Notes: a model not told the origin generated them from the sequence alone. A stretch of 64,000 nucleotides of DNA from Pigmentiphaga litoralis (GCF_013408655.1 NZ_JACCBP010000001.1:1736001-1800000); one strand, 5' to 3'. Counted from the first letter of the stretch, positions 43,475-53,632 are shown. A program made the numbers and translations.

Positions 43475-43510
43475 GAAAAAACCCGCTGGCTCTTTACGAA
43501 CCAGCGGGTT
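43475..43510 (-). terminator. Rho-independent terminator of tRNA-Ser
   Basis: On the leftward strand AACCCGCTGG (43510-43501) pairs with CCAGCGGGTT (43489-43480) across an 11-base loop and is followed by a run of T. It lies 10 bases after the tRNA 3' end. It may also weakly stop the convergent LysR transcript. Confidence 0.85.
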
Positions 43511-43520
43511 TTCAACATCT

Positions 43521-43612
43521 TGGCGGAGGCGGTGGGATTCGAACCCACGATGCAGTTTTAGCCGCATACTCCCTTAGCAGGGGAGCCCCTTCGGCCACTC
43601 GGGCACGCCTCC
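43521..43612 (-). tRNA. tRNA-Ser (GCU anticodon)
   Basis: The 92-base gene starts GGAGGCGTGCCCGAGTGG and ends with the T-loop GGTTCGAATCC and an encoded CCA. The anticodon loop CTGCTAA gives GCT, reading AGC/AGU codons. The long variable arm is typical of serine tRNA. A TATACT hexamer at 43633-43628 is the probable -10 element. The tRNA lies exactly between the catabolic half and the core half of the window. Confidence 0.96.
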
Positions 43613-43698
43613 GAAACAACGACGCAGAGTATATCACGTCATCCAGGGTCTACGCAGCGAAAAAGCCTGCAAATTCCCCTGTCACACACACCTGAAGA

Positions 43699-44955
43699 TC
43701 AGGCCTGCGTCTGGTCCAGCCCGAACGCCTTGTGCAGCGCGCGTACGGCCAGTTCCATGTACTTGTCGTCCATGATCACCGAGGTCTTGATTTCGCTCGT
43801 GCTGATCATCTGGATGTTGATGCCCTCTTCCGACAGCGTCTTGAACATCAGGCTGGCGACGCCGACGTGCGAGCGCATGCCGATGCCGACGATCGAGACC
43901 TTGGCGACCTTGGGGTCGGCGACGACTTCGCGGGCGCCGACTTGCGTGACCACGTCGCGGTTCAGCACGTCGATGGTCTTCTGGAACTCGTTGCGATGCA
44001 CGGTGAACGAGAAGTCGGTGGTGCCGGCGACCGACTGGTTCTGCACGATCACGTCGACATCGATGTTCGCGGCGGCGATGGGGCCAAGGATGGAGTACGC
44101 GATCCCTGGCTTGTCGGGCACGGCCAGGACCGTGACCTTGGCTTCGTCGCGGCTGAACGCGATGCCCGAAACAACAGCGGATTCCATCTTTTCGTCTTCC
44201 TCAAAGGTAATCAGGGTGCCCGACTGCATTTCTTCGTCGAGCGGCATCAAAGGATCGGTCAGGGACGACAGCACGCGGGTAGGCACGCGGTACTTGCCGG
44301 CGAATTCGACCGACCGGATCTGCAGAATCTTGGAGCCGAGGGATGCCATTTCCAGCATTTCCTCGAACGACACGACGCGCAGGCGACGCGCTTCGGGCAC
44401 GACGCGGGGGTCGGTGGTGTAGACACCATCGACATCGGTGTAGATCAGGCATTCGCTGGCTTTGAGCGCGGCCGCCACGGCGACGGCCGAGGTGTCCGAG
44501 CCGCCACGGCCGAGCGTCGTGATGTTGTTGTCATCGTCGATGCCCTGGAAGCCTGCCACGATCACGACACGGCCCTGGTCCAGGTCGCCGCGGATGCGCG
44601 CGTCGTCGATCGACGCGATGCGGGCTTTGGTGTACGAGGCGTCGGTGCGCACGGGAACCTGCCAGCCGGTGTAGCTGCGGGCGTCCAGGCCGAGCGATTT
44701 CAGCGCCATGGCCAGCAGGCCCACGCTGACCTGCTCGCCGGTCGAGGCGATCATGTCGAGTTCGCGCGGATCGGGCTGTTCCTGGATTTCCTTGGCCAGG
44801 CCGATGAGGCGATTGGTTTCCCCGGACATGGCCGAAGGAACGACCACGATCTGGTGGCCGGCGGCGTGCCATTTGGCGACGCGGCGTGCAACATTCTTGA
44901 TGCGCTCGACTGAGCCCATCGACGTGCCGCCATATTTATGAACGATCAGTGCCAT
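43699..44955 (-). CDS. lysC: Aspartate kinase
   Basis: The 418-residue enzyme phosphorylates aspartate, the first step to lysine, threonine, methionine and diaminopimelate. KYGGTSMGS at residues 8-16 begins the kinase domain, GFQGIDDDNNITTLGRGGSD carries the substrate and nucleotide residues, and two ACT regulatory domains fill the last 150 residues (IGMRSHVGVASLMF). The length is that of the short single-function class. It lies 86 bases upstream of tRNA-Ser on the same strand. No lysine riboswitch is visible in the short leader. Confidence 0.96.
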   Translation of the reverse strand: MALIVHKYGGTSMGSVERIKNVARRVAKWHAAGHQIVVVPSAMSGETNRLIGLAKEIQEQPDPRELDMIASTGEQVSVGLLAMALKSLGLDARSYTGWQVPVRTDASYTKARIASIDDARIRGDLDQGRVVIVAGFQGIDDDNNITTLGRGGSDTSAVAVAAALKASECLIYTDVDGVYTTDPRVVPEARRLRVVSFEEMLEMASLGSKILQIRSVEFAGKYRVPTRVLSSLTDPLMPLDEEMQSGTLITFEEDEKMESAVVSGIAFSRDEAKVTVLAVPDKPGIAYSILGPIAAANIDVDVIVQNQSVAGTTDFSFTVHRNEFQKTIDVLNRDVVTQVGAREVVADPKVAKVSIVGIGMRSHVGVASLMFKTLSEEGINIQMISTSEIKTSVIMDDKYMELAVRALHKAFGLDQTQA

Positions 44956-44983
44956 TTTCTCGTGTTCGGATCATTAAAGGGCA

Positions 44984-45004
44984 GGCTAACCATAAATGGT
45001 AGCC
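44984..45004 (-). terminator. Hairpin between tilS and lysC
   Basis: On the leftward strand GGCTACCAT and ATGGTTAGCC pair around TT with a single bulge, followed by TGCCCTTT. It may weakly terminate tilS or act in the lysC leader; the T run is short. Confidence 0.35.
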
Positions 45005-45029
45005 CAGCCAGCGCCACTTCGCAAAAGCC

Positions 45030-46511
45030 TTAGGAAACGACCGTTGCGCCCGGACGATCGGCGACCCAGTTCAAACGGATGCCGGGTTCGGCTTGCGGCA
45101 CGCGGGCGTCGATGCCCAGGCCCGCCGCATAGACCAGGATGTCGCCCCGGTAGACCAGCGGCAGGCGCTCGCGCTCCCAGCTTGGAATGCCGCGTTCCTG
45201 GTACAGGTTCTTGAGGCTGCGGCTGGGCGTGGCGGGGCCGACCTTGAGGCGTTCGCGCCCGCGCCGCCATGCGATGCTGAGCGGGCCGCCGCGCAGCCAC
45301 TGTGGGTCGATGCCCTGCGCGGCAGACGAAAATTGCAAGATGCCGCCATGGCTGTCCACGCGAATGTCGGCTTCGCCTGTCCAGACGATGCCGGCGGCGT
45401 CGGCCGCGCCGTCGTCGCCAGAATGGTCGCCTGTCCGGTCACCAGAACGCTCCCCCACCCGGTCGATCACAAGCCAGTCGCGAAACCGCCGGACATGCAC
45501 CGTTTCGTGCTGGAGCACGATCTGGCGGTCGCGCGCCGCGCGTTGCAGTTGCCGCTGCAGTTCCAGCAGTCGGGCTTCGGACGGCATGGTCAGCCCGTGT
45601 TCGGCCAGCCAGAGCCGCAGCACCAGGGTCTGGCGGGCTTCGCTCAGGCCCAGCAATGCCGAGACACGCACGCAGTGGTCGTAAGGCGGCACGTGCTCCT
45701 GCACGGCTTCCAGGTCGGCCGCCGCGACTTCGCGCAGCACGTCGGCGGACTCGGTCGCCAGCCGCGCAAAACGTTCCAGGGTGCTGCGGTAGCCGGGCCA
45801 GGTGCGTTCGATGGCGGGCAGCACGTCGCTGCGCAGCGCGCCCCGGGCATAGCGGATATCGAGGTTGGACGGATCGCTGACGGCCACGTAGTCGGGCGCC
45901 AGGGCCGGACCGTAGTCGCGCAGGGTTTCCTGGATGCGGCTGCGAGGCACGGTCAACCAGGGCCGAAGGTAGTCGATGCCGTCGAGCTGGCTGACGGCCG
46001 CCATGCCGCCGACCCCGTCCAGGCCGGCGCCGCGCAGCAGCCGCAGCAGGACGGTTTCGACCTGGTCGTCCTGGTGGTGGCCAAGCAGGATGTGGCGCAC
46101 GTCCGCCGCACGGGCCATATCGGCCAGCGCGGCATAACGCGCCACGCGCGCGGCGGCTTCGATGCCGCGCCCGTCGGACGTGTCGACGCTGACACGGGTC
46201 TGCGCGAACGGCAGGCCCAGGCGGTCGGCCAGACAGGACGCGATGCGGGCCCAATCATCGGCTTGCGCGTGCAGGCCGTGATGGACATGGAAGACGTGGA
46301 GCGCCAACCCGCGTTCCCGGGCCACGGGCGCGGCCAGCATGGCCAGGGCCGACGAATCGGGCCCGCCGCTGACGGCGACCGCCAGGCGAGCCAGCCCCGG
46401 CGGCAGGGCGTCGAACGCCCCGTTCAGCGCCGAGACCAGCGCAACCAGGAGGGGGGATGCACTACCGCCCTGCCCCGGTTCAGGGCTGGACGGTCTCCTT
46501 GAATCGGCCAT
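45030..46511 (-). CDS. tilS: tRNA(Ile)-lysidine synthase
   Basis: The 493-residue enzyme attaches lysine to C34 of the CAU-anticodon isoleucine tRNA, which is essential for reading AUA. The PP-loop SGGPDS lies at 48-53, with HVHHGL and [10 protein letters not shown] further on; the C-terminal TilS domains follow. It is longer than the usual 430-450 residues because of an insertion rich in Gly and Asp ([18 protein letters not shown], near 355-375) between domains. It overlaps the accA end by 32 bases. Confidence 0.95.
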   Translation of the reverse strand: MADSRRPSSPEPGQGGSASPLLVALVSALNGAFDALPPGLARLAVAVSGGPDSSALAMLAAPVARERGLALHVFHVHHGLHAQADDWARIASCLADRLGLPFAQTRVSVDTSDGRGIEAAARVARYAALADMARAADVRHILLGHHQDDQVETVLLRLLRGAGLDGVGGMAAVSQLDGIDYLRPWLTVPRSRIQETLRDYGPALAPDYVAVSDPSNLDIRYARGALRSDVLPAIERTWPGYRSTLERFARLATESADVLREVAAADLEAVQEHVPPYDHCVRVSALLGLSEARQTLVLRLWLAEHGLTMPSEARLLELQRQLQRAARDRQIVLQHETVHVRRFRDWLVIDRVGERSGDRTGDHSGDDGAADAAGIVWTGEADIRVDSHGGILQFSSAAQGIDPQWLRGGPLSIAWRRGRERLKVGPATPSRSLKNLYQERGIPSWERERLPLVYRGDILVYAAGLGIDARVPQAEPGIRLNWVADRPGATVVS

Positions 46512-47448
46512 AGGACATCACACGTTCGAACCGGGTGCGGACCAGGTCGGCCGGCTTGACCCCCTGGCACTGGCGCAGGCTGTCGACCAGGCCGCGGCGC
46601 AGCAGCTGCGCCATCTGCTTGGGATCGCGATGCGCGCCGCCAACGGGCTCGCTGATGATCTTGTCGATCAGGCCCAGGGCCTTGATCCGGTGCGCGGTAA
46701 TGCCGAGCACTTCGGCGGCGTCGGGCGCCTTTTCCTGGCTGCGCCACAGAATCGACGCGCAACCTTCGGGAGAAATGACCGAGTAGGTCGAGTACTGCAG
46801 CATCAGCACGACGTCGGCCACCGCGATCGCCAGCGCACCGCCGGAGCCGCCTTCGCCGATGATGGTGCTGATGATCGGCACTTTCAGTTCCGACATCGCG
46901 TAGATGTTGTGGCCGATGGCTTCGGACTGGCCGCGCGCTTCGGCGTCGATGCCGGGATAGGCGCCAGGCGTGTCGACAAAGGTGAACACCGGCATGTTGA
47001 ATTTTTCGGCCAGGCGCATCAGGCGCAGGGCCTTGCGATAGCCTTCGGGCTTGGGCATGCCGAAGTTGCGCATCGCGCGTTCTTTGGTGTCACGGCCTTT
47101 CTGGTGGCCGATGATCATGCACGGCGCGCCGTTGAAGCGGGCCATGCCGCCCACGATGGACTTGTCGTCGCCGAACTGACGGTCACCGTGCAGTTCGTGG
47201 AAGTCGGTGAACAGCTCGCGGACATAATCCAGCGTGTACGGACGCTGCGGATGACGCGCGACAAGCGCCGTCTGCCAGGGCGTCAGCTTGGAATAGATTT
47301 CCTTGGCCAGCGTCTGGCTCTTGGTCTGGAGCCGGCTGATCTCTTCGGAAATGTCGACGGCGGAATCGGCCTGCACAAAGCGCAGTTCCTCGATCTTGCC
47401 TTCGAGTTCGGCGAGCGGTTGCTCGAATTCTAGAAATGCGTTGCGCAT
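46480..47448 (-). CDS. accA: Acetyl-CoA carboxylase carboxyltransferase subunit alpha
   Basis: The 322-residue subunit forms, with AccD (not in the window), the carboxyltransferase that makes malonyl-CoA. The length is the standard 319-325. Typical segments are [19 protein letters not shown] at the N-terminus, [21 protein letters not shown] and [17 protein letters not shown] with the oxyanion glycines. Its ATG shares one base with the stop of the glycosylase gene upstream (TGATG). Confidence 0.97.
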   Translation of the reverse strand: MRNAFLEFEQPLAELEGKIEELRFVQADSAVDISEEISRLQTKSQTLAKEIYSKLTPWQTALVARHPQRPYTLDYVRELFTDFHELHGDRQFGDDKSIVGGMARFNGAPCMIIGHQKGRDTKERAMRNFGMPKPEGYRKALRLMRLAEKFNMPVFTFVDTPGAYPGIDAEARGQSEAIGHNIYAMSELKVPIISTIIGEGGSGGALAIAVADVVLMLQYSTYSVISPEGCASILWRSQEKAPDAAEVLGITAHRIKALGLIDKIISEPVGGAHRDPKQMAQLLRRGLVDSLRQCQGVKPADLVRTRFERVMSYGRFKETVQP

Positions 47449-48161
47449 CAGTACTCCACGGGTACGGGATCCAGGCTACGCCAGAGATACCAGGTTGCTA
47501 CGGTGCACCACGGCTTCCAGGCTTGCGCAACTTCCCGCGCCTCGAAGCGTGACACCGGTTCGCCGCTGAAATAATGCAGCGAAATAGCTCTCAGCAGGCC
47601 GGGGTCGTCCAAAGGCAGGACATCCGGCCGCCGCAGATTAAAAATCAGGAACATCTCGGCTGTCCAGCGTCCGATACCCCGGATCGCGGTCAACTCGGTG
47701 ATGACGGCTTCGTCGTCCATCTCGGCCCACTGCTGGGGATGGACGCGACCTTCATGGAAATGGGTCGCCAGGTCGAGCACGTATTCGGACTTGCGCTGCG
47801 ACAGGCCGGCCTCGCGCAGCCCTTCCAACCCGGCGCGCACCACGGCCGACGGCGTGACGCGCCGATGGCAGGCCGTCACGCATTTTTCCCAGGCGACCTC
47901 GGCGGACTTGGCGGAGATCTGCTGGGCGACGATGGCGCGCGCCAGCGTGACGAACGGTTCGTCGCGGGTCAGCAGGTGGACTTCGGGATGCTGCGGAATG
48001 ACCTTGCGCAGGATACGGTCGCGTTTCATCAGGTGCGCGACAGCCGCGTCCCAGTAGTCGGGCTTGCCGGGGTCGTCGGCCGGCCCGTCGTTCGCCGGCC
48101 GGCCGTCCATCAATCCAGCGTCCAGCACCGGGCCGGACTCGTCTGCAACGTGCGACTTCAT
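47448..48161 (-). CDS. DNA-3-methyladenine glycosylase II (AlkA-like, HhH-GPD)
   Basis: The 237-residue protein removes alkylated bases in base excision repair. The HhH-GPD signature is visible: helix-hairpin-helix [18 protein letters not shown] and, after it, the catalytic aspartate in [11 protein letters not shown]. It lacks the N-terminal AlkA domain and is of the short DNA glycosylase type. I take the ATG at 48161; one at 48194 would extend it into the cysS stop. Neither has a good ribosome binding site. It is part of the cysS-to-accA run, order seen in related genera. Confidence 0.9.
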   Translation of the reverse strand: MKSHVADESGPVLDAGLMDGRPANDGPADDPGKPDYWDAAVAHLMKRDRILRKVIPQHPEVHLLTRDEPFVTLARAIVAQQISAKSAEVAWEKCVTACHRRVTPSAVVRAGLEGLREAGLSQRKSEYVLDLATHFHEGRVHPQQWAEMDDEAVITELTAIRGIGRWTAEMFLIFNLRRPDVLPLDDPGLLRAISLHYFSGEPVSRFEAREVAQAWKPWCTVATWYLWRSLDPVPVEY

Positions 48162-48196
48162 AGGGAATTCGGTTCTCTGTTCTCGACCGATGGACA

Positions 48197-49585
48197 TCAG
48201 GCGCGGCGCCACACGGTGACACCACCCGGCTTGTCTTCCAGGACGATGCCCTCGGCCAGCAGCTCGGCGCGCAGGCGGTCGGCTTCGGCAAAATTCTTGT
48301 CTTTTTTCGCCTGGGCGCGCGCTTCGATGCGCGCCTCGATGGCCGCCGCGCCGGTATCGGCGTCGTCGCCCCCTGCCTTGCCCTGCAGGAATTCGCGTGG
48401 CGGCTGGCCAAGCAGGCCCAGCATGCCGCCCAGCGCCTTCAGCTGTCCGGCGGCACGGGCCGATCCGGACTTGTTGGCCTCGGCAGCCAGTTCGAACAGG
48501 GCAGCCACGGCTTCGGGCGTATTGAAGTCATCGTCCATGGCGGCCTTGAAGGCCAGCCCGGTCGGATGATCCCAATCGACGCCCGCCTCGTCGGGGGCGA
48601 CGTTGGCGAGCGTAGTGTACAGCCGCGTCAGGGCCGATCGGGCGTCGGCCAGGTTGTCGCCGGCGTAGTTTTGCGGGCTGCGGTAATGGCTGCGCACGAT
48701 GAAGTAGCGGATGACTTCGGCGTCGTAGTGTTCCAGCGTGTCGCGGATGGTGAAGAAGTTGCCCAGCGACTTGGACATCTTTTCGGCGTCCACCATCAGC
48801 GGGCCACAGTGCATCCAGGTGTTGGCAAAGGTGCCGCCATAGGCGCCTTCGCTCTGGGCGATTTCGTTTTCGTGGTGCGGAAATTTCAGGTCCGGACCGC
48901 CGCCGTGGATGTCGAGCGGCATGCCCAGCAGTTCCATGCTCATGGCCGAGCATTCGATGTGCCAGCCCGGCCGGCCCACGCCATACGGCGATTCCCACTT
49001 GGATTCGGGCGGCTCGGTCGGCTTGGCGGCCTTCCAGAGCACGAAGTCCAGCGGATCGCGCTTGGCGGTGTCCACCTTGACGCGTTCACCGGCGCGCAGG
49101 TCGTCCAGCGACTTGCCCGACAGCTTGCCGTAGCCCGGGAACTGGCGGACCGCGTAGTTCACGTCGCCGTCGCTGGACCGGTAGGCCAGACCCTTGTCTT
49201 CGAGCAGGCGCACGATGTCGAGCATCTTGCCCACGTGCTGGGTCGCGCGCGGTTCGTGGTCGGGGGGCTGGACGCCCAGCGCCGCTTCGTCTTCATGCAT
49301 TGCGTCGATGAAGAACTCGGTGACCTGGGTTATCGTTTTGCCCGACTCGACCGCGCGGCGGATGATCTTGTCATCGATGTCGGTAATGTTGCGGACATAG
49401 TTGACCTGGTAGCCGCTGGCGCGCAGCCAGCGCTGCACGATGTCGAAGCTGACCAGCATGCGTGCATGGCCCAGGTGGCAGTAGTCGTAGACCGTCATGC
49501 CGCACACGTACATGCTCACGCACCCGGCCTGGCGAGGCTGGAACGGTTGTTTGGCACGAGCAAGCGTATTGTAGATTTGGAGCAT
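48197..49585 (-). CDS. cysS: Cysteinyl-tRNA synthetase
   Basis: The 462-residue class I synthetase charges tRNA-Cys. It has Cys28 ([16 protein letters not shown]), the HIGH-type motif HLGH at 37-40, further zinc ligands in WHIECSAMS and HENE, and KMSKSLGN. I take the ATG at 49585, since the frame upstream lacks family sequence. A strong hairpin lies 33 bases upstream of the start. Confidence 0.97.
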   Translation of the reverse strand: MLQIYNTLARAKQPFQPRQAGCVSMYVCGMTVYDYCHLGHARMLVSFDIVQRWLRASGYQVNYVRNITDIDDKIIRRAVESGKTITQVTEFFIDAMHEDEAALGVQPPDHEPRATQHVGKMLDIVRLLEDKGLAYRSSDGDVNYAVRQFPGYGKLSGKSLDDLRAGERVKVDTAKRDPLDFVLWKAAKPTEPPESKWESPYGVGRPGWHIECSAMSMELLGMPLDIHGGGPDLKFPHHENEIAQSEGAYGGTFANTWMHCGPLMVDAEKMSKSLGNFFTIRDTLEHYDAEVIRYFIVRSHYRSPQNYAGDNLADARSALTRLYTTLANVAPDEAGVDWDHPTGLAFKAAMDDDFNTPEAVAALFELAAEANKSGSARAAGQLKALGGMLGLLGQPPREFLQGKAGGDDADTGAAAIEARIEARAQAKKDKNFAEADRLRAELLAEGIVLEDKPGGVTVWRRA

Positions 49586-49617
49586 GTCTGGGCGGTGCGC
49601 TAGGCTGAAAAACGGGA

Positions 49618-49649
49618 AGCCCCGGCGCATTGAAACCTCGGCCGGGGCT
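49618..49649. other. Perfect 9-base hairpin in the cysS / TPR divergent region
   Basis: AGCCCCGGC (49618-49626) pairs with GCCGGGGCT (49641-49649). On the cysS strand it is followed by CCCGTTTTT. It could be a leader structure of cysS or a barrier between the two divergent transcripts. Confidence 0.45.
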
Positions 49650-49726
49650 AGAATTGCAGCAAATTATATCAATCGAGCGCGCCTGTCCCATTCCGGCCGC
49701 GCGTTCACTCTTGGGCAGAACCACTT

Positions 49727-50467
49727 TTGGCACCGACAGACCTCGTTAGTCCCGCCGCGCCGACCCGTCCTTTGCAGGGTGTCGGCACTCCGCTTTCCGG
49801 CATTCTGGCCGCCGCCGTCCTGGCGCTGTCGTGCCTGGGCAGCTCGTCCGCCCTGGCGCAGACCCGGGCCGCCACGCCGCCCCCGACCGTGCCGTCCGAT
49901 GCCGACGTCTCACCCTGGCTGACCAATCTGCTCGAATCGCTCAAGCCGCGGGTGGACACCCGCCTGCCCGAGTCGTCGCGCGCGGCCACGGTCCGGCTCG
50001 AAGGCCTGCTGGCGTCCGGCAAGGCCGCCGAGGCGCTGCCCGAGATCGACGCCCGCCTGGCCAAGAGCAAGGGCGGCGACAGCCAGGGCGAAGACGTCCA
50101 GATGCTGTTCCTGAAGGGACGCGCCCTGAACATCCTGGGCCGGCCGCAGGAAGCCAAGGCGGTCTACACCGACATGACGCAGCGCTTTCCGGAACTGCCC
50201 GAGCCCTGGAACAATCTGGCGGCGCTGGAAGTGGCCGATGGCCGGCTGGAACAGGCCAAGATGGCGCTGGACGCCGCCCTGCGCAACGATCCGAACTACC
50301 CCGTCGCGCACGAGAACATGGGCGACTTGTTTATGATGATGGCCGCGCGGTCGTACAACGACGCGCTGCGCCTCGCGCCCCAGAACGCCGGGGCGCGCAA
50401 CAAGGAAGCCGGCATCAAGTCGTTGCTCGAGGCAAGGACGCCGGCGCCGCAACCCCGGAACCGTTAA
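49727..50467 (+). CDS. Exported tetratricopeptide repeat protein
   Basis: This 246-residue protein has a signal peptide (ILAAAVLALSCLGSSSALAQT) and about three TPR units (LFLKGRALNILGRPQEAKAVY, PWNNLAALEVADGRLEQAKMAL, PVAHENMGDLFMMMAARSYNDAL). The best start in frame is a TTG at 49727 without a clear ribosome binding site, so the true start is uncertain. It overlaps the periplasmic peptidyl-prolyl isomerase gene by one base (TAATG). TPR proteins mediate protein contacts; together with the isomerase it may help fold or assemble envelope proteins (inference). Confidence 0.85.
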   Translation: MAPTDLVSPAAPTRPLQGVGTPLSGILAAAVLALSCLGSSSALAQTRAATPPPTVPSDADVSPWLTNLLESLKPRVDTRLPESSRAATVRLEGLLASGKAAEALPEIDARLAKSKGGDSQGEDVQMLFLKGRALNILGRPQEAKAVYTDMTQRFPELPEPWNNLAALEVADGRLEQAKMALDAALRNDPNYPVAHENMGDLFMMMAARSYNDALRLAPQNAGARNKEAGIKSLLEARTPAPQPRNR

Positions 50468-51039
50468 TGAAGACCTTCCTTACTGCTGCAGCTGTTGCCC
50501 TGGCCGCGCTGGCCGCCCCGACCGGCGCCGCCCTGGCCGGTCCGCAAGTCGCGCTGACCACCAGCGCCGGCGTCGTGGTCATCGAACTCGATGACCAGAA
50601 GGCCCCCGCGACCACCGCGAACTTCCTGCAATACGTGAATGCCGGGCACTACAACGGCACGATCTTCCATCGCGTCATCCCGAATTTCATGGTCCAGGGC
50701 GGCGGTTTCACGGCCGACATGGGCGAAAAGAAGACGCGCGAACCGATACGTAACGAAGCCTCAAATGGCTTGAAAAACGATAAGTACACGGTGAGCATGG
50801 CCCGGACATCCGATCCGCAGTCCGCGACCGCGCAGTTTTTCATCAACACTGCCGACAATGCGTTTCTGAACTACCGCGCCGCGACAGCCAGTGGCTACGG
50901 GTATGCGGTATTCGGCAAGGTGGTCCAGGGTAAGGAAGTGGTCGACAAGATCGGCGCGACCCCGACCACCACCCGGGGTCCGTTCGCGGACAACCCGGTT
51001 CAACCCATCACGATCCAAAAAGCAGAGGTCCTGAAATAA
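50467..51039 (+). CDS. ppiA: Periplasmic peptidyl-prolyl cis-trans isomerase (cyclophilin type)
   Basis: The 190-residue cyclophilin has a signal peptide ending at [23 protein letters not shown] carries the catalytic arginine, [13 protein letters not shown] the substrate-binding block, and [11 protein letters not shown] the usual C-terminal stretch. It speeds prolyl isomerisation of exported proteins. It shares one base with both neighbours (TAATG at each end). Confidence 0.94.
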   Translation: MKTFLTAAAVALAALAAPTGAALAGPQVALTTSAGVVVIELDDQKAPATTANFLQYVNAGHYNGTIFHRVIPNFMVQGGGFTADMGEKKTREPIRNEASNGLKNDKYTVSMARTSDPQSATAQFFINTADNAFLNYRAATASGYGYAVFGKVVQGKEVVDKIGATPTTTRGPFADNPVQPITIQKAEVLK

Positions 51040-51542
51040 TGAGCACACGCGTCAATCTCACTACGAACCACGGCGTCATCGTCATTGAACTGAACGCCGA
51101 CAAGGCGCCCAAGACGGTTGAAAACTTCCTGTCGTACGTCAAGGATGGCCACTACGACAACACGGTGTTCCACCGCGTGATCCCGGGTTTCATGATCCAG
51201 GGCGGCGGCTTCGAACCCGGCATGTCGCAAAAGCCGACCAAGGCAACGATCGACAACGAGGCCAACAACGGCCTGAAGAACAACGCCTACACCGTGGCCA
51301 TGGCGCGCACCAACGCCCCGCACTCGGCCAGTTCGCAGTTCTTCATCAACGTCGCCAACAACGACTTCCTGAACTTCAGCGCTCCCACGCCGCAGGGCTG
51401 GGGCTACGCGGTGTTCGGTGAAGTGGTCGAAGGCAAGGAAGTCGTCGACAAGATCAAGGGCGTCAAGACCGGCAGCAAGGGCGGCCACCAGGACGTGCCT
51501 GCCGAAGACGTGATCATCACGAAGGCCGAAGTCGCTGCGTAA
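51039..51542 (+). CDS. ppiB: Cytoplasmic peptidyl-prolyl cis-trans isomerase B
   Basis: The 167-residue cyclophilin has no signal peptide. [28 protein letters not shown] and [13 protein letters not shown] are intact. It is a close relative of the gene before it and looks like a duplicate that differs in location. A strong terminator follows. Confidence 0.96.
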   Translation: MSTRVNLTTNHGVIVIELNADKAPKTVENFLSYVKDGHYDNTVFHRVIPGFMIQGGGFEPGMSQKPTKATIDNEANNGLKNNAYTVAMARTNAPHSASSQFFINVANNDFLNFSAPTPQGWGYAVFGEVVEGKEVVDKIKGVKTGSKGGHQDVPAEDVIITKAEVAA

Positions 51543-51562
51543 TTCGCACGGCTGAGTCGTAC

Positions 51563-51594
51563 CATCGAGGCGCACTGGCGCCTCGATGCGTTTT
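51563..51594 (+). terminator. Rho-independent terminator after ppiB
   Basis: CATCGAGGCGC (51563-51573) pairs perfectly with GCGCCTCGATG (51578-51588) around ACTG, followed by CGTTTT. It separates the ppi genes from lpxH. Confidence 0.9.
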
Positions 51595-51610
51595 AACGCA
51601 AGGAGATTCA

Positions 51611-52426
51611 GTGCCCGGCACACCTTCCGACACCCTCACCCCCTCTTCTTCCCTGCCCGTCCTGGAGCTTCCAGGCACCGTCTGGATCGCGTCCGACCTG
51701 CACCTGTGCGAAGAGATGCCCGCCACGCGCGAAGCCTTCCTGGCCTTCCTTGACGTGGCTGCCACCGACGCCGACAGCCTGCTGCTGGCAGGCGACGTGT
51801 TCGATGCCTGGGTCGGCGACGACGTGATCGACGCGCCGCCCGCCTGGCTGGCCGAGATCGTTTCCGGACTGCGCAGCGCCGCCGCCCGCATCCCGGTCTA
51901 CCTGGGCCCCGGCAATCGCGATTTCCTGATGGGCGACCACCTGGCCGAGGCCACGGGCACGCACCGGCTGATGGAACCGTCGGTGGTGCACAGCGCCGCC
52001 GGGCGCTTCCTGCTGTGCCACGGCGACGGCCTGTGCACGGACGATGTGGCCTACCAGCAGTTTCGCGCCATGGTGCGCAACCCGGCCTGGCAGGCGCAGT
52101 TCCTGTCACGCTCCCTGCCCGAGCGGCAGGCGATCGCCCGCGACCTGCGCGCCAAAAGCGTGGCCGAAAAAAGCCGCAAGGCGGCGGACATCATGGATGT
52201 GAACGCCGACGCGGTCGCGCAGGCCTTGCGGGATGCCGGCGTGACACGACTGGTGCATGGGCATACCCATCGGCCCGACCGGCACGTGTTCCTGCTGGAC
52301 GATGCGCGCGCCGAGCGCTGGGTGCTGCCCGACTGGGACCTGGATGATGCCGACGCCCCGCGCGGCGGCTGGCTGGTCGCGGACCGCGACGGCTTCGCGT
52401 TCAACGACATCGGGCTGGAGGACTGA
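51611..52426 (+). CDS. lpxH: UDP-2,3-diacylglucosamine diphosphatase
   Basis: The 271-residue metallophosphoesterase splits UDP-2,3-diacylglucosamine to lipid X in lipid A synthesis. The motifs are SDLHL (Asp29, His31), GDVFDAW (Asp62), GNRDFL, HGDGLC and HGHTHRP. The start is a GTG at 51611 with AGGAGA six bases upstream. The N-terminus is about 20 residues longer than in E. coli LpxH. Confidence 0.95.
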   Translation: MPGTPSDTLTPSSSLPVLELPGTVWIASDLHLCEEMPATREAFLAFLDVAATDADSLLLAGDVFDAWVGDDVIDAPPAWLAEIVSGLRSAAARIPVYLGPGNRDFLMGDHLAEATGTHRLMEPSVVHSAAGRFLLCHGDGLCTDDVAYQQFRAMVRNPAWQAQFLSRSLPERQAIARDLRAKSVAEKSRKAADIMDVNADAVAQALRDAGVTRLVHGHTHRPDRHVFLLDDARAERWVLPDWDLDDADAPRGGWLVADRDGFAFNDIGLED

Positions 52427-52555
52427 GACAAACTGTTTCCGTTGCTGCATCAACATTATCGGACGCTGCAACCGGACTGTCATGCGGGATTCCTATGATC
52501 GCTGCACTTGGCCAACCCGCGCCGCGGGACGCCTCATGCACCTGGAATCCCGCTC

Positions 52556-53542
52556 ATGGCACACCGTAGAGATTTCTTTCGCGTTTCCCTCGCGACCACT
52601 GCCGCCGTCGGCCTGTCGCACGTGCTGTCCGCCTGCGGCGACGGCATGTCGGAAGCCAACGCAGCCACCGCGCCCAATCCCCTGACCGCCAAGCTCAAGC
52701 GCCTGACCAGCGACAGCGTGTGGACCCTGTCGCGCGAGACCAAGCTGAACTTCATGGCCTATCACCCCCAGGGCCTGTGCCGCGTGGGCGATGCGTTCTA
52801 TCTGTCCACCGTGGAAATCACCACCCTGCCCACCCGGCTGGATCCCCCCACCGAATACGACCGCACCACCGGCGCCGGCCGCGGCCATATCCTGAAGTTC
52901 GACATGAACGGCAATCAGACGGGCGACCTGATCGTGGGCGAAGGCACCGTCTACCACCCGGGCGGCATGGACTTCGACGGCACCAACCTGTGGGTGCCGA
53001 CCGCCGAATACCGTCCCAACAGCCAGGCCATCCTGTACAAGGTCGACCCGGCGCAACTGAAAGCCACCAAGCTGTTCACCTATCGCGACCACCTGGGTGG
53101 CCTGTCGCGCAACCCCGACCGCAACACCCTGCACGCCGTGAGCTGGGGCTCGCGCCGCTTCTACCGCTTCGCGCTGGACACCGCGCAAGCCGCCAGCCCC
53201 GACGCCGCTGTCGCACCCGCCGACCTGCGCAAGCTGAACCACGCCTTCTACATCGACTACCAGGACAACCAGTACCTGGGCGACGACGAGATGCTGTACA
53301 CGGGCCTGACGAGCTTTGCCGCCACGCCGAACAGCAACGCGTTCGCGCTGGGCGGCTTCGAGATCGTGAACCTGGAAACCGGCCTGCCGACCCATCAGGT
53401 GCCGATCAAGCTGTACGCCCCCAGCCGCCGGCCCATGACGACCAACGCCACGTGGTTCGAAGCGACGGCGACGGGCATCCGCGCGTACTTCGTGCCGGAT
53501 GACGACACGGCGTCGATGTTCGTGTACGACGTGGTGGTGTAA
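52556..53542 (+). CDS. DUF6454-like exported lipoprotein of unknown function
   Basis: This 328-residue protein begins HRRDFFRVSLATTAAV, a twin-arginine-like signal, followed by a lipobox-like VLSAC at about 23. The mature part has repeated short strands such as GHILKFDMNGNQTGDLIVG and GGMDFDGTNLWVPTAEYR, which suggest a beta-propeller. I connect it tentatively with DUF6454; no function is known to me. It follows lpxH by 129 bases and begins the block that separates lpxH from trmJ. A catalytic residue set is not recognisable. Confidence 0.75.
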   Translation: MAHRRDFFRVSLATTAAVGLSHVLSACGDGMSEANAATAPNPLTAKLKRLTSDSVWTLSRETKLNFMAYHPQGLCRVGDAFYLSTVEITTLPTRLDPPTEYDRTTGAGRGHILKFDMNGNQTGDLIVGEGTVYHPGGMDFDGTNLWVPTAEYRPNSQAILYKVDPAQLKATKLFTYRDHLGGLSRNPDRNTLHAVSWGSRRFYRFALDTAQAASPDAAVAPADLRKLNHAFYIDYQDNQYLGDDEMLYTGLTSFAATPNSNAFALGGFEIVNLETGLPTHQVPIKLYAPSRRPMTTNATWFEATATGIRAYFVPDDDTASMFVYDVVV

Positions 53543-53602
53543 GGCGGACTCGAGTTAGTTTTTCTCACCTCAGGAGTGCCATTTAGTCATTTGACAGAGG
53601 GG

Positions 53603-53632
53603 GCTCACGATTCCTACCATCGACTCGTGAGC
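53603..53632. promoter_or_regulatory. Inverted repeat upstream of the ABC importer operon
   Basis: GCTCACGA (53603-53610) and TCGTGAGC (53625-53632) are perfect 8-base arms with a 14-base centre, 93 bases before the ATG at 53725. Without a T run it is more likely an operator than a terminator. Confidence 0.45.

Noticed and set aside
44956..45029. Lysine riboswitch before lysC
   Set aside because: The space before lysC is only 74 bases, too short for the known lysine riboswitch, and only one small hairpin is visible.
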